From the NCBI RefSeq assembly GCF_014651375.1, contig NZ_BMWT01000002.1, forward strand, positions 129,477-193,476: DNA of 64,000 bases. Direction: 5' to 3'. Position numbers and translations under genes: made by a program. This DNA is from Tateyamaria omphalii. Its GTDB lineage: Bacteria > Pseudomonadota > Alphaproteobacteria > Rhodobacterales > Rhodobacteraceae. Each line of letters starts with the position of its first letter. The first letter of the stretch is position 1. Under the pieces are notes generated by a model. The model did no database searches. It was not told the DNA's origin and worked only from the letters and a program-made list of their open reading frames with translations. Shown in pieces: positions 37,665-46,458 of the stretch.

Positions 37665-38087
37665 TCAATCGTCGCGATGGACTTTCTCGCGGCGTTCATG
37701 ACGCTCCTGGGCCTCCAGGCTCATCGTCGCAATCGGGCGTGCGTCCAGTCGCTTGAGCGAAATCGGCTCTCCGGTCACCATGCAGTAACCGTATTCACCT
37801 TCATCAATGCGGCGCAGTGCACTGTCGATTTTGGCAACCAGCTTGCGTTGACGATCCCGCGTGCGCAATTCAAGCGCGCGGTCCGTCTCCTCAGATGCGC
37901 GATCCGCCACATCAGGGATGTTACGCGTTCCGTCCTGTAGTCCTTCGATTGTGTCTTTGCTGCCAGCCAGCAGCTCGGACTTCCAGTTCAGCAACTTGCG
38001 ACGAAAATACTCAACTTGCCGTTCATTCATAAACGGCTCGTCTTCTGCCGGGCGATAGTCATCCGGCAGGAACACTTCCTGTTTCAT
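37665..38087 (-). CDS. dksA: DksA/TraR-family RNA polymerase-binding regulator, single-cysteine type
   Basis: 140 residues from the ATG at 38087, with GAGGGGAAG upstream. The coiled-coil tip motif D-x-x-D-x-A is at 59-64 (DVADRA) after a long helix, and the C-terminal zinc-finger-like part reads GYCMVTGEPISLKRLDARP. Only Cys102 remains of the four cysteines in E. coli DksA, so it cannot hold zinc that way; single-cysteine DksA proteins that still work with ppGpp are known in Rhodobacter. It inserts into the RNA polymerase secondary channel to adjust rRNA and amino-acid promoters. Divergent from the MoxR gene. Confidence 0.93.
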   Translation of the reverse strand: MKQEVFLPDDYRPAEDEPFMNERQVEYFRRKLLNWKSELLAGSKDTIEGLQDGTRNIPDVADRASEETDRALELRTRDRQRKLVAKIDSALRRIDEGEYGYCMVTGEPISLKRLDARPIATMSLEAQERHERREKVHRDD

Positions 38088-38271
38088 TAGCTTCCCCTCG
38101 ATACGACTGACGTTGGCCATCAACGGTTCCCCAGTTGGTCCAGTGTTTTGCCCCGATCAGCTCCCTGTCGCTGCGTCTATCCGAGGGACCAAGGATTGTC
38201 ACTACCCATTCCCGCCTCAGATTGGCTAAAAGCTGCGTGACCAACACAATGCCGCAACAGGATGAACAAAC

Positions 38272-39111
38272 ATGAAATTCCAAGGCACAGACGCCTATGT
38301 CGCGACCGACGACCTCACCATTGCGGTAAATGCCGCCGTTACACTTGAACGGCCGTTGCTGGTCAAGGGCGAACCCGGCACGGGGAAAACTGAACTGGCG
38401 AAACAAGTGGCCCGTGGCCTCGGCTTGCGTCTCATTGAATGGAACATCAAATCCACGACGCGGGCACAACAGGGTCTGTATGAATACGACGCCGTAAGCC
38501 GTCTGCGTGACAGCCAATTGGGCGAAGACAAAGTCCATGACGTGTCCAACTACATTAAGAAGGGCAAACTTTGGGAGGCCTTCGACGCCGACGAAAAGGT
38601 TGTCCTCTTGATCGACGAGATCGACAAGGCGGACATCGAATTTCCGAACGATCTGCTGCAAGAGCTCGATAAAATGGAGTTCTATGTCTACGAAACGGGC
38701 GAAACGATAAAGGCCCGCCAACGCCCGGTCGTGATTATCACGTCGAACAATGAAAAAGAGCTGCCCGACGCGTTCTTGCGCCGTTGCTTTTTTCACTACA
38801 TTCGCTTTCCGGACATGGACACCATGAAGCAAATCGTGGCCGTGCATCACCCAGGCATCAAGGAAAGCCTGTTGACCACTGCGCTTACCCAGTTTTTCGA
38901 AATCCGGGATCAGCAAGGACTGAAAAAGAAACCATCCACGTCGGAAGTTCTGGATTGGCTCAAACTGCTCCTCGCCGAAGACATGAACGCCGAAGACCTG
39001 AAGTCAGATGGAGCAAGTGCCTTGCCCAAACTGCACGGTGCGTTGCTCAAGAATGAACAAGATGTTCACCTTTTTGAACGCCTCGCCTTCATGGCGCGTG
39101 GTCAACGATAA
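38272..39111 (+). CDS. MoxR-type AAA+ ATPase
   Basis: 279 residues. Walker A GEPGTGKT at 33-40, Walker B LLIDEIDKAD with Asp115 and Glu116, sensor IITSNNEKELPDAFLRRC and an arginine finger following. MoxR ATPases act as chaperones that activate metalloenzymes or membrane complexes together with a von Willebrand A protein, as CoxD with CoxE in CO dehydrogenase maturation. The probable partner is the VWA protein at 41461, three genes downstream on the same strand. The client is not evident in the window. Confidence 0.93.
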   Translation: MKFQGTDAYVATDDLTIAVNAAVTLERPLLVKGEPGTGKTELAKQVARGLGLRLIEWNIKSTTRAQQGLYEYDAVSRLRDSQLGEDKVHDVSNYIKKGKLWEAFDADEKVVLLIDEIDKADIEFPNDLLQELDKMEFYVYETGETIKARQRPVVIITSNNEKELPDAFLRRCFFHYIRFPDMDTMKQIVAVHHPGIKESLLTTALTQFFEIRDQQGLKKKPSTSEVLDWLKLLLAEDMNAEDLKSDGASALPKLHGALLKNEQDVHLFERLAFMARGQR

Positions 39112-39145
39112 GCAACAATGACATGTGGCAGTGCAAACTGCTTCC

Positions 39146-39178
39146 ACCCGCGCCGGGCACTCTTGGATCGGCGCGGGT
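39146..39178 (+). terminator. Stem-loop after the MoxR gene
   Basis: Perfect 9-bp stem ACCCGCGCC / GGCGCGGGT with a 15-base loop, 35 bases after the MoxR stop. No T run follows, so it is a possible but not certain terminator; it would separate this gene from the downstream set. Confidence 0.45.
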
Positions 39179-39301
39179 CAAATTCCATCGTTTTGGGGTC
39201 GCTGGAAAACGATACGGCCCGCCGCCACCGGACTGAATTGGCAGAGCGCAACCCGCACACAGCCAACAGACACGCAGACCGAGTCTTTTCCGCCACAGAA
39301 A

Positions 39302-39320
39302 TTGACAGCGATCAGATCGC
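39302..39320 (+). promoter_or_regulatory. Promoter-like TTGACA with overlapping palindrome
   Basis: A perfect TTGACA (39302-39307) is followed immediately by the 13-base palindrome GCGATC-A-GATCGC (39308-39320), which would occupy the promoter spacer. The -10 match 17 bases on is weak. It lies about 115 bases before the GNAT gene and could give that gene set its own, repressible promoter. Confidence 0.35.
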
Positions 39321-39434
39321 TTAAGAATTGTGGATAAAAAGTCTTTCTTTTGCCTGAATTGGTCCATACCTTGACCGTGATGAGAGGCGAAAACGCCCAC
39401 ATCCAAAATGCTAAAAGGCAGGCAGGCAGTAATA

Positions 39435-39890
39435 ATGACCGGTTCCGACGCGCTTATTGTGCGCCCACTTACCTTGTCGGATCGTCCCGCGTGGGATGAT
39501 CTGTGGACCGCATATCTGGCATTCTATGAAACCACGCGCCCGCAGGATATCTACGACACATATTTCGAGCGCTTGCTCGGCAATGATCCGCAAGACTACA
39601 ACTGTCTTGTCGCCGAACTTGAAGGTAAACTCGTCGGCCTGACCCATTTTCTGTTTCACCGCCACGGCTGGAAAGTCGAGAACGTCTGCTACCTTCAGGA
39701 CCTCTATGCAGACCCCGCCATACGCGGGCGTGGCGTAGGGCGTGCCTTGATCGAGGGCGTCTACGAAGCTGCAGATGCGGCTGGCGCACCATCCGTGTAT
39801 TGGCTGACCCAAGAGTTCAACACCGAAGCGCGCAAGCTATATGACCGCATTGGGACCCTATCCCCTTTCATAAAGTATGATCGGGGATGA
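39435..39890 (+). CDS. GNAT-family N-acetyltransferase
   Basis: 151 residues from the ATG at 39435; an in-frame ATG at 39408 is also possible. The acetyl-CoA site is visible in VCYLQDLYADPAIRGRGVGR ALIEG (the R/Q-x-x-G-x-G/A loop near residues 93-104), then the C-terminal WLTQEFNTEARKLYDRIG typical of the fold. Acts on a small amine or protein N-terminus; substrate unknown. Its stop overlaps the following lipoprotein start by ATGA, so the two are co-translated. Confidence 0.88.
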   Translation: MTGSDALIVRPLTLSDRPAWDDLWTAYLAFYETTRPQDIYDTYFERLLGNDPQDYNCLVAELEGKLVGLTHFLFHRHGWKVENVCYLQDLYADPAIRGRGVGRALIEGVYEAADAAGAPSVYWLTQEFNTEARKLYDRIGTLSPFIKYDRG

Positions 39891-41254
39891 GTATGATGCG
39901 TCGCTTTGTTTTGCCGCTGGTGCTTGCGCTCAATGCTTGTGTGCCTGTCACACCGGGCGACACGCCAACCCGCGCCCTGCCCTATAATTCCGATTTGCCG
40001 CCGATGAAAACATTCGGCGCGCCACGCCCTGACAAGCCGATCCGGTCCAACAACGATCTTGCTCTGGATTTCATTGAACTCACCTTTCAACTTGAATCCG
40101 GGCGTGCACTGCCCGTGTTCACCCGGTTCGAAGGTCCGATTTCAGTCCGTGTCACTGGTAAACCACCCGCCTCTCTAGGTACCGACCTTCGTCGCCTTGT
40201 CCACAGGCTTCGCACTGAAGCCGACATAGATATTTACGAGGCCGCCCCCGGCAACCCGGCCAACATCACCATCGAAGCGGTCTCGCGCAAAGACATTCGC
40301 AAGGCGCTGCCACACGCAGCCTGTTTTGTGGTACCCAACATAACCACCATTTCGGAATACAAGGCGAACCGCCGCACACCACGCACAAGCTGGAGCAACC
40401 TGCGCACACGCAAGAAGCTGGCTATCTTCTTGCCCAATGATGCCAGCCCCCAAGAAGTACGCGATTGCCTGCATGAAGAACTGGCCCAGGCCATTGGTCC
40501 ACTCAATGACCTTTACCGCTTGCCCGACAGCGTCTTCAACGACGACAATGTCCACACCGTTCTGACCGGTTTCGACATGCTGATGCTCAAGGCTTACTAT
40601 GCCCCCGAACTCAGGTCCGGTATGACCCGTGGTCAGGTTGCCGAACGCCTGCCGCACATATTTGCGCGCCTCAATCCAGCCGGGGAAAACCTGCCCGCGA
40701 AATTCGCGACACGCACACCACGGGCATGGAGTCAGGCCGTGCAAACCGCTCTCGGCCCTGGCGCGACTGGCGAACAACGCAAGGACGCCGCCGTTCGTGC
40801 CCTAGAAATCGCACGAGCGATGGGCTGGCGCGATCATCGCCGCGCCTTCGCACATTACGCGAACGGACGCCTGCTTTTGTCGAGTGATCCAACCGCGGCG
40901 CAGTCACATTTCCGTGCAGCAGACAGGTTTTATGCTGCAACACCCGGTGCCGATTTGCACCGGGCCTACGTTGCGACCCAGTTGGCGGCATACGCAGTCA
41001 GTCGCGGTGACGGGGACACGGCGCTGATCACATTGGCCCCTCATATTGACTTGGCTGCACGCAATGAGAATGCCGCCCTGCTGTCAACACTTCTGCTGCT
41101 CCGCGCCGAAGCGCTTGATCTACAAGGTCGCAGCGCAGAGGCCCGCGCCGTAAGGCTGGACAGCCTGGGGTGGGCACGCTACGGATTTGGCTCTGACTGG
41201 GCGGTGCGGGCCAAGCTGCGGGAAATCTCTTCGCTAAGCCCGTTGAAAGGGTGA
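39887..41254 (+). CDS. DUF2927-type lipoprotein
   Basis: 455 residues. A short basic and hydrophobic leader ends in LNAC with Cys18 as probable lipidation site. Residues about 52-275 resemble the DUF2927 domain found in Rhodobacterales (DLALDFIELTFQLESGRALPVFTRFEGPI near the start, CLHEELAQAIGPLNDLYRLPDSVFNDDN in the middle). The rest is alanine-rich and helical, like short TPR pairs. The H/E-E pattern in CLHEELAQ hints at a degenerate peptidase-like core but this is speculation. Periplasmic face of a membrane is the likely place. Confidence 0.82.
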   Translation: MSMMRRFVLPLVLALNACVPVTPGDTPTRALPYNSDLPPMKTFGAPRPDKPIRSNNDLALDFIELTFQLESGRALPVFTRFEGPISVRVTGKPPASLGTDLRRLVHRLRTEADIDIYEAAPGNPANITIEAVSRKDIRKALPHAACFVVPNITTISEYKANRRTPRTSWSNLRTRKKLAIFLPNDASPQEVRDCLHEELAQAIGPLNDLYRLPDSVFNDDNVHTVLTGFDMLMLKAYYAPELRSGMTRGQVAERLPHIFARLNPAGENLPAKFATRTPRAWSQAVQTALGPGATGEQRKDAAVRALEIARAMGWRDHRRAFAHYANGRLLLSSDPTAAQSHFRAADRFYAATPGADLHRAYVATQLAAYAVSRGDGDTALITLAPHIDLAARNENAALLSTLLLLRAEALDLQGRSAEARAVRLDSLGWARYGFGSDWAVRAKLREISSLSPLKG

Positions 41255-41288
41255 ACTTTTCGCCCCAACACATTGAGGGGTAATAAGA

Positions 41289-41459
41289 ATGATCGTTATC
41301 GCAGCCGCTGTTCTGGGCGCTTTGATTGGTGGCTTTACTGCGAAACGACGCGATGGTAACCGGCTGGACGTTTTACAATACGCAGCAGGTTATGCCCTCG
41401 CTTTTGTCATCGTCGGCATGATTGCGACGGTGTTGATCGACCGCGCAATGCGGGGCTGA
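41289..41459 (+). CDS. 56-residue two-span membrane protein
   Basis: ATG at 41289 with GAGGGGTAATAAG upstream, stop TGA at 41457. Two hydrophobic stretches (about 2-17 and 33-50) flank a basic hairpin AKRRDG-like turn (residues 18-26). The next gene begins one base after its stop. Small helical-hairpin proteins are known assembly factors; here the position in front of the CoxE-like gene suggests a link, without proof. Confidence 0.7.
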   Translation: MIVIAAAVLGALIGGFTAKRRDGNRLDVLQYAAGYALAFVIVGMIATVLIDRAMRG

Positions 41460-41460
41460 C

Positions 41461-42648
41461 ATGTTCCTGCCCTTCTTCGAAAGCCTGCGAAAGAACGGCG
41501 TGCCCGTCTCTCTGCGTGAGTTCCTCGTCTTTCTTGAGGGCATGAAGGCCGGCCTTGCCACATACGACGTCGAAGCATTCTATTATCTCGCCCGCGTAGC
41601 GATGGTGAAAGATGAACGAAACATCGACAAATTTGATCGCGCCTTCGCCGCAGCATTCGAAGGGCTGGAGCAAATCAGCATCGATCAGGTCCTCGAGGCT
41701 GTCGACATCCCGCAGGACTGGTTGGAAAAACTTGCCGAAAAGCACCTGTCCGAGGATGAACGGAAGGAAATCGAAGCCCTTGGCGGTTTCGACAAGCTGA
41801 TGGAAACGCTCAAGAAACGTCTTGAAGAACAAAAAGGCCGGCATCAGGGTGGCAACAAATGGGTTGGCACGGCGGGCACCTCACCTTTCGGGGCATACGG
41901 CTACAATCCCGAAGGTGTCCGTATTGGACAGAAGGAAAGCCGTCATCAGCGGGCTGTCAAAGTCTGGGACAAGCGTGAATTCAAGAACTTGGATGACACA
42001 GTTGAACTGGGGACACGCAACATCAAAGTGGCTTTGAAACGTCTGCGTCGCTGGGCGCGCGATGGTGCCGCCGACGAGCTTGATCTGAACGGAACGATAC
42101 GCGCCACCGCCGAACACGGTTATCTTGATGTGAAAACCCGGCCGGAACGGCGTAACGCCGTGAAGGTGCTGTTGTTTCTTGACGTGGGCGGGTCCATGGA
42201 TCCACATGTTAAGATTGTCGAAGAGCTTTTTTCAGCGGCCAAATCCGAGTTCAAGCACCTTGAACACTTTTACTTCCACAACTGTCTCTATGAAGGGGTG
42301 TGGCGTGACAATCGCCGCCGTTGGGACGCACAAACTCCCACGCATGAAGTGCTGCGCACCTATGGCCCCGACTACAAATGCATCTTTGTCGGTGACGCCA
42401 GCATGTCCCCTTACGAGATCGCCTATCCGGGCGGTGCAAACGAACATTGGAACCAGGAAGCCGGGCAGGTCTGGCTTGCGCGGGCCCGCGACCAATGGGC
42501 GTCCAACCTATGGATCAACCCGGTGCCCGAGAAGTACTGGCCTTACACCCACTCGATCAGCATGATCCAAGAGATTTTTGGGGCCGACGCAATGGTGCCC
42601 ATGACGCTTGAAGGGCTCAGCCGGGGAATGCGCGCCCTGACCCGCTAG
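41461..42648 (+). CDS. VWA-domain protein, CoxE-like
   Basis: 395 residues. The N-terminal half is helical and charged (FLEGMKAGLATYDVEAFYYLARVAMVKDERN near 24-54 is the typical opening). The VWA domain starts about 235 with LLFLDVGGSMDPH, where the metal-site motif is Asp241-x-Gly243-x-Ser245 rather than D-x-S-x-S, as in CoxE proteins; IFVGDASMSPYEI and WINPVPEKYWPYTHSI follow. CoxE-type proteins work with MoxR ATPases to activate target enzymes. The matching MoxR ATPase is at 38272. Confidence 0.9.
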   Translation: MFLPFFESLRKNGVPVSLREFLVFLEGMKAGLATYDVEAFYYLARVAMVKDERNIDKFDRAFAAAFEGLEQISIDQVLEAVDIPQDWLEKLAEKHLSEDERKEIEALGGFDKLMETLKKRLEEQKGRHQGGNKWVGTAGTSPFGAYGYNPEGVRIGQKESRHQRAVKVWDKREFKNLDDTVELGTRNIKVALKRLRRWARDGAADELDLNGTIRATAEHGYLDVKTRPERRNAVKVLLFLDVGGSMDPHVKIVEELFSAAKSEFKHLEHFYFHNCLYEGVWRDNRRRWDAQTPTHEVLRTYGPDYKCIFVGDASMSPYEIAYPGGANEHWNQEAGQVWLARARDQWASNLWINPVPEKYWPYTHSISMIQEIFGADAMVPMTLEGLSRGMRALTR

Positions 42649-42742
42649 CGGGCAGTGCAGCATTCTTCAGCAGCTCAGCCAAGGCATACAGCCGCTTTTA
42701 TTGGGCTTTGCGCAAGACGCCGTGGACCTTAGTGTTTCACAC

Positions 42743-43951
42743 ATGTCCAATGCACCCGTTGTCTCCATCGATCTGGCCACCTTCCACGCGGACCCGTATC
42801 CCGCGTTGGCGCAGATGCGCAAAGAAACCCCTGTTTGTTTTGTGCCAGAGTTGGGTGCCACCCTTTTCACGCGACGCGACGACGTGTTTCGAGACGAGAA
42901 GCGAGTCGACCTCTTTTCAAGCCATCAACCGGACGGGTTGCTGACCAAGGTCATGGGCTCAAACATGATGCGCAAGGACGGCGACGCGCACATGCGGGAA
43001 CGCAAGGCGCTGTTTCCTGCGCTCAGTCCAAGGACCGTCCGGGACATTCTGGCACCAAGGTTTCACGACATTGTTCAAGGGCACATTGATCGCCTGAAGC
43101 CGCTGGGCGCGTGTGATTTGGTTAGTGACTTCGCAATGCCGGTCTCAGCCGATGCTTTGCGGCTCATGACCGGTCTCACCAATATGGAAGCCACCGAAAT
43201 GGACGCAGCCAGCCAGGCGATGCTGGATGCCGCAGCGAACTATCAGCGAGATCCGGAGATAGACAAACGCGGATACCACTATGCCGATCGGGTACAATAC
43301 TTGATCGAAGAACGCCTGCCAGCACTGCGCGCACAACCGGATCACTCCATCATTTCTGTCCTTGATCAGGCCGGGCTCACACTTAATGAAATTGCGGGCA
43401 ATGTGCGCGTTATCATCGGCGGCGGCCAAAACGAACCCCGCGACGCCATCGCAGGAACGGCGTGGGCACTGCTGACATGTGCAAAGCAACGCGCGCAGAT
43501 CTCTCAGGGTGCCGCGACATGGCGCGATGCCTTTGACGAATATGTACGGCTTGTTGCTCCGATTGGCATGTCGCCGCGCCGAGTTGCCCGGAACGGTTCA
43601 GCCTGCGGCATCGACTTTAAAGAAGGCGAGCTGATCTTTTTCATGTTTGGTTCAGCATGCAGGGATACTGTTCATTTCCCTGATCCAGACAGGTTCGACA
43701 TTGGTCGCAACACCGGCCCCGCTATTCCTTTCGGCGCCGGCCCCCACTTTTGTGCAGGCGCCGCTGCCTCGCGCAGCTTGATCGCCGATCACGCCCTGCC
43801 CATGCTGTTTGGTCAACTTCCCGACCTGCATCTGGACGGTGACGTCATCTTTGCCGGATGGGCCTTTCGCGGTCCATTGGCCGTTCCTGTTCGTTGGGAC
43901 GGCGCAACAAGCTTGCCGATGTCTGGAAACGCCCCCATATCCTCACCATGA
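42743..43951 (+). CDS. Cytochrome P450
   Basis: 402 residues from the ATG at 42743 (MSNAPVVSIDL). The haem loop is FGAGPHFCAGA with ligand Cys337, and the K-helix ExxR is Glu266-Arg269 (EYVR). In the I helix the usual A/G-G-x-D/E-T segment reads GGGQNEPRD (226-234), with no threonine after the acid, so the proton-relay Thr is replaced. This variant is seen in some proteobacterial P450 groups. Substrate unknown; no ferredoxin gene is adjacent. Its TGA overlaps the ATG of the M48 peptidase. Confidence 0.92.
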   Translation: MSNAPVVSIDLATFHADPYPALAQMRKETPVCFVPELGATLFTRRDDVFRDEKRVDLFSSHQPDGLLTKVMGSNMMRKDGDAHMRERKALFPALSPRTVRDILAPRFHDIVQGHIDRLKPLGACDLVSDFAMPVSADALRLMTGLTNMEATEMDAASQAMLDAAANYQRDPEIDKRGYHYADRVQYLIEERLPALRAQPDHSIISVLDQAGLTLNEIAGNVRVIIGGGQNEPRDAIAGTAWALLTCAKQRAQISQGAATWRDAFDEYVRLVAPIGMSPRRVARNGSACGIDFKEGELIFFMFGSACRDTVHFPDPDRFDIGRNTGPAIPFGAGPHFCAGAAASRSLIADHALPMLFGQLPDLHLDGDVIFAGWAFRGPLAVPVRWDGATSLPMSGNAPISSP

Positions 43952-44643
43952 TCAAATTCCTGCCCATCCTTCTTGCCCTTGTTTACGGGCTGGCGATGTA
44001 CCGTTTTTCCGTCTGGCGCACCGCGCGCGAACTTGATGCCAAGTCTACGGAACTCGCCGATCCGATGTTGCGCCAAATGTGTGACCAGATGGCAGCCGCG
44101 CTCGATCTGGATCGCATTCGGGTCCACATTTACGAGATCGAGCCGGTAAACGGCCTCGCGGCACCGGATGGGCGCATATTTATCACCCGCGGTTTCTACA
44201 ACAAGTTCAGGCAAGGTGCTGTCTCTGCGTCTGAAATGGCCAGTGTAATTGCACACGAGTTGGGCCACGTTGCCCTTGGACATAGCCGGCGTCGAATGAT
44301 CGACTTTTCCGGACAGAACGCACTGCGGACAGCTTTGGCCATGGTGCTGTCGCGGTTTATCCCCGGCATCGGCGTCATGATTGCAAATGCACTGACGACA
44401 CTTCTGGCCGCGCGCCTGTCGCGCAATGATGAATACGAGGCAGACGCCTATGCCGCAGCGTTGCTGACAAAAGCCGGGATCGGTATTGGCCCTCAGATTT
44501 CGCTGTTCGAAAAGCTCGAAGTATTGACCAAATCGAACTCAGGGGCCGTGCCAGCGTGGTTGATGAGCCACCCAAAGACAAAAGAACGGATCAAGGCGCT
44601 GGAAGCACTGGATGCCAAGTGGAAGCAGGTCCCTGCGCGCTAA
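43948..44643 (+). CDS. M48-family metalloprotease
   Basis: 231 residues from the ATG at 43948, which overlaps the P450 stop (ATGA). One N-terminal hydrophobic segment (MIKFLPILLALVYGLAMY), then the catalytic domain with zinc motif HELGH (His103, Glu104, His107) and the third-ligand Glu in NDEYEADAYAAALL. A hydrophobic stretch near 135-160 resembles HtpX/Oma1-type proteins. A membrane-bound quality-control protease is the likely role. Co-translation with a P450 is unusual and may be chance gene order. Confidence 0.9.
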   Translation: MIKFLPILLALVYGLAMYRFSVWRTARELDAKSTELADPMLRQMCDQMAAALDLDRIRVHIYEIEPVNGLAAPDGRIFITRGFYNKFRQGAVSASEMASVIAHELGHVALGHSRRRMIDFSGQNALRTALAMVLSRFIPGIGVMIANALTTLLAARLSRNDEYEADAYAAALLTKAGIGIGPQISLFEKLEVLTKSNSGAVPAWLMSHPKTKERIKALEALDAKWKQVPAR

Positions 44644-44704
44644 CCGTTACGAAACGACCAACGGCTCATGACCCGAAAAACCTAGTAGAAGGTTGGATAA
44701 TGCT

Positions 44705-45253
44705 CTAGGCAAACCGCTCAATTGCCTTGCCGAAGCGGGGCAAACGTGCCTTTTTCATCAGGCCACGCATCTGCCAATCTTCTCCAGACAGCCGCCTTGC
44801 CTCAGTCAACACACTTTCAGCAGCCCTGCTCACCGCCTCTGGCTGCGCCTCGAAACATCCCAGAAGAAAACCGTCAGGATCAGCGCGCGCCACCCCTTCT
44901 TCGGCCAGAATGTTGCGCGGGAAATCCTTGGCGTTTGAGGTCAGGATGATGTCCGCCGATCCTGAAATCGCAGCCGCAAGCACGTGCACATCCGCAGGGT
45001 CAGGCAACCACAGACGGTTCTCCAACTCGGGTGGGTAGGTCACGTTTGCACGTGGCCACCGCGCGCCAAGCATTACAATCTCGCCACGCGCTTGTGTCTC
45101 GCCTTCAGTCCCCAAACGCGCAGCAGCGCGCGCCCACTCTTCTAAAATGCGATCAGACCATTGCGGCTCAAACAGACCCGCCGCAGCCACACCCAAGACC
45201 ACCTCGCGCATGACTGTTGGGTACAGCACGTTGGCGTCAATCAACACCTTCAT
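44705..45253 (-). CDS. PIN-domain protein
   Basis: 182 residues from the ATG at 45253, overlapping the upstream methyltransferase stop by ATGA. Acidic residues of a PIN nuclease site are visible: Asp6 (MKVLIDANVLYP), Glu in the ILEEWARA helix, Asp in DPADVHVLAAA and Asp in SNAKDFP. PIN domains are Mg2+-dependent RNases, often VapC-type toxins. There is no small antitoxin gene next to it; co-translation with an rRNA methyltransferase instead suggests a role in RNA processing, or an orphan toxin-like protein. Confidence 0.82.
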   Translation of the reverse strand: MKVLIDANVLYPTVMREVVLGVAAAGLFEPQWSDRILEEWARAAARLGTEGETQARGEIVMLGARWPRANVTYPPELENRLWLPDPADVHVLAAAISGSADIILTSNAKDFPRNILAEEGVARADPDGFLLGCFEAQPEAVSRAAESVLTEARRLSGEDWQMRGLMKKARLPRFGKAIERFA

Positions 45254-46458
45254 AGGCGGAAGAACAATGCTTTGAGGTATCCGCTCTCTGCCAGTTGCGG
45301 CAGCTGAGGATGATCCGGCCCGGCAAACCCAGTGTGAAGCAAAGCGGCTGACCGCCCTGCCCTTCCTATACCCCGTACGGACGCGGCACGAAACTTGGAC
45401 AAATCCGCAGCATGTGAACAGCTGCAAAGGCCCAAAAAGCCACCCTCATCAACGAGCGGCGCAGCCAACCGCGCAACTCTTTCATAGGCCCGCAAACCAG
45501 CATCCAACGACTTCTTGGATGGTGCGAAAGCCGGTGGATCACAGATGACAACATCGAACCGGGCGCCTTCATCCTGCAAGGCCGTCAGAACTTCAAAAGC
45601 ATCACCTTGCCGCGTTTCGAACCGATCCGCTGAACCCATGGCCTTGGCACCAGCAGTGGCAAGCGCCAATGCAGCCGCAGACCCATCAACGCACAAAGCG
45701 CGGTCCGCGCCGCCTGCAAGCGCAGCCAGACCAAAGCCACCAACATGTGAAAATACGTCCAGTACGCGCGCACCCTTGGCAATGGATTGGGCAAGGGCGT
45801 GGTTCGGTCGCTGGTCATAGAACAGACCTGTCTTTTGCCCGCCAGCGACGTCTGCAAAATAGGTTGTCTCATTCATGGGCACGGCCAGAGGACCGTCGGG
45901 CATCCGACCCGCCAGCACTGTGTTTTGATCATCCAGCCCTTCGAGCGCACGCGTCCGCCCGCTGGCGTTCTTGATCAGGTTGGGAATTCGGGTGACGGTT
46001 TGCAGTGCCGCAACAAGGTCATCCAAACGATTATCGGCCCAGGCGGCGTTTGGTTGGATCACGGCCGTGTCACCAAACCTGTCGATGATCACACCCGGCA
46101 GCCCATCCGCCTCAGCATGAACAAGACGATAAAACGGCGCATCAAAAAGGGTCTTGCGCAATGCCAAGGCGCGCGCAAATCGGTCTTCGAACCACTTCTG
46201 ATCCAGTACAGCGTTCGGATCGCGATCCAACATGCGTCCGACAATCTTCGATAGCGGATTGATCGCCACAAGGCCCAGCGGAGCGCGACTGTCATCTTCA
46301 AGGACACCGACCGTTCCGGGTGCCAGAGCTTTGGTTCGGCGGTCCAAAACCGCTTCGTTGCCATAGATCCAAGGAAACCCATGTCGTATGCGACGCGCAT
46401 CCGTTTTGGGGCGCATGCGCAATTTGGGACGATCGGACGAAAAAGAGGGCGCTGTCAT
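45250..46458 (-). CDS. Class I SAM-dependent rRNA methyltransferase, RlmI-like
   Basis: 402 residues from the ATG at 46458, with AGGAGGG upstream. A PUA RNA-binding domain (about 10-85: HGFPWIYGNEAVLDRR) is followed by the EEHEE-type linker and a Rossmann methyltransferase domain: GLFYDQRPNHAL, VLDVFSHVGGFGLAALAGGA (SAM motif I), CVDGSAAALALA, and VICDPPAFAPSKK (motif IV NPPY-like). The E. coli relative makes m5C1962 in 23S rRNA. Start codon and ribosome site lie inside a terminator-like hairpin. Confidence 0.92.
   Translation of the reverse strand: MTAPSFSSDRPKLRMRPKTDARRIRHGFPWIYGNEAVLDRRTKALAPGTVGVLEDDSRAPLGLVAINPLSKIVGRMLDRDPNAVLDQKWFEDRFARALALRKTLFDAPFYRLVHAEADGLPGVIIDRFGDTAVIQPNAAWADNRLDDLVAALQTVTRIPNLIKNASGRTRALEGLDDQNTVLAGRMPDGPLAVPMNETTYFADVAGGQKTGLFYDQRPNHALAQSIAKGARVLDVFSHVGGFGLAALAGGADRALCVDGSAAALALATAGAKAMGSADRFETRQGDAFEVLTALQDEGARFDVVICDPPAFAPSKKSLDAGLRAYERVARLAAPLVDEGGFLGLCSCSHAADLSKFRAASVRGIGRAGRSAALLHTGFAGPDHPQLPQLAESGYLKALFFRL

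Noticed and set aside
44705..45253. VapBC toxin-antitoxin pair
   Set aside because: No small antitoxin frame lies on either side; upstream is a methyltransferase and downstream a convergent protease.
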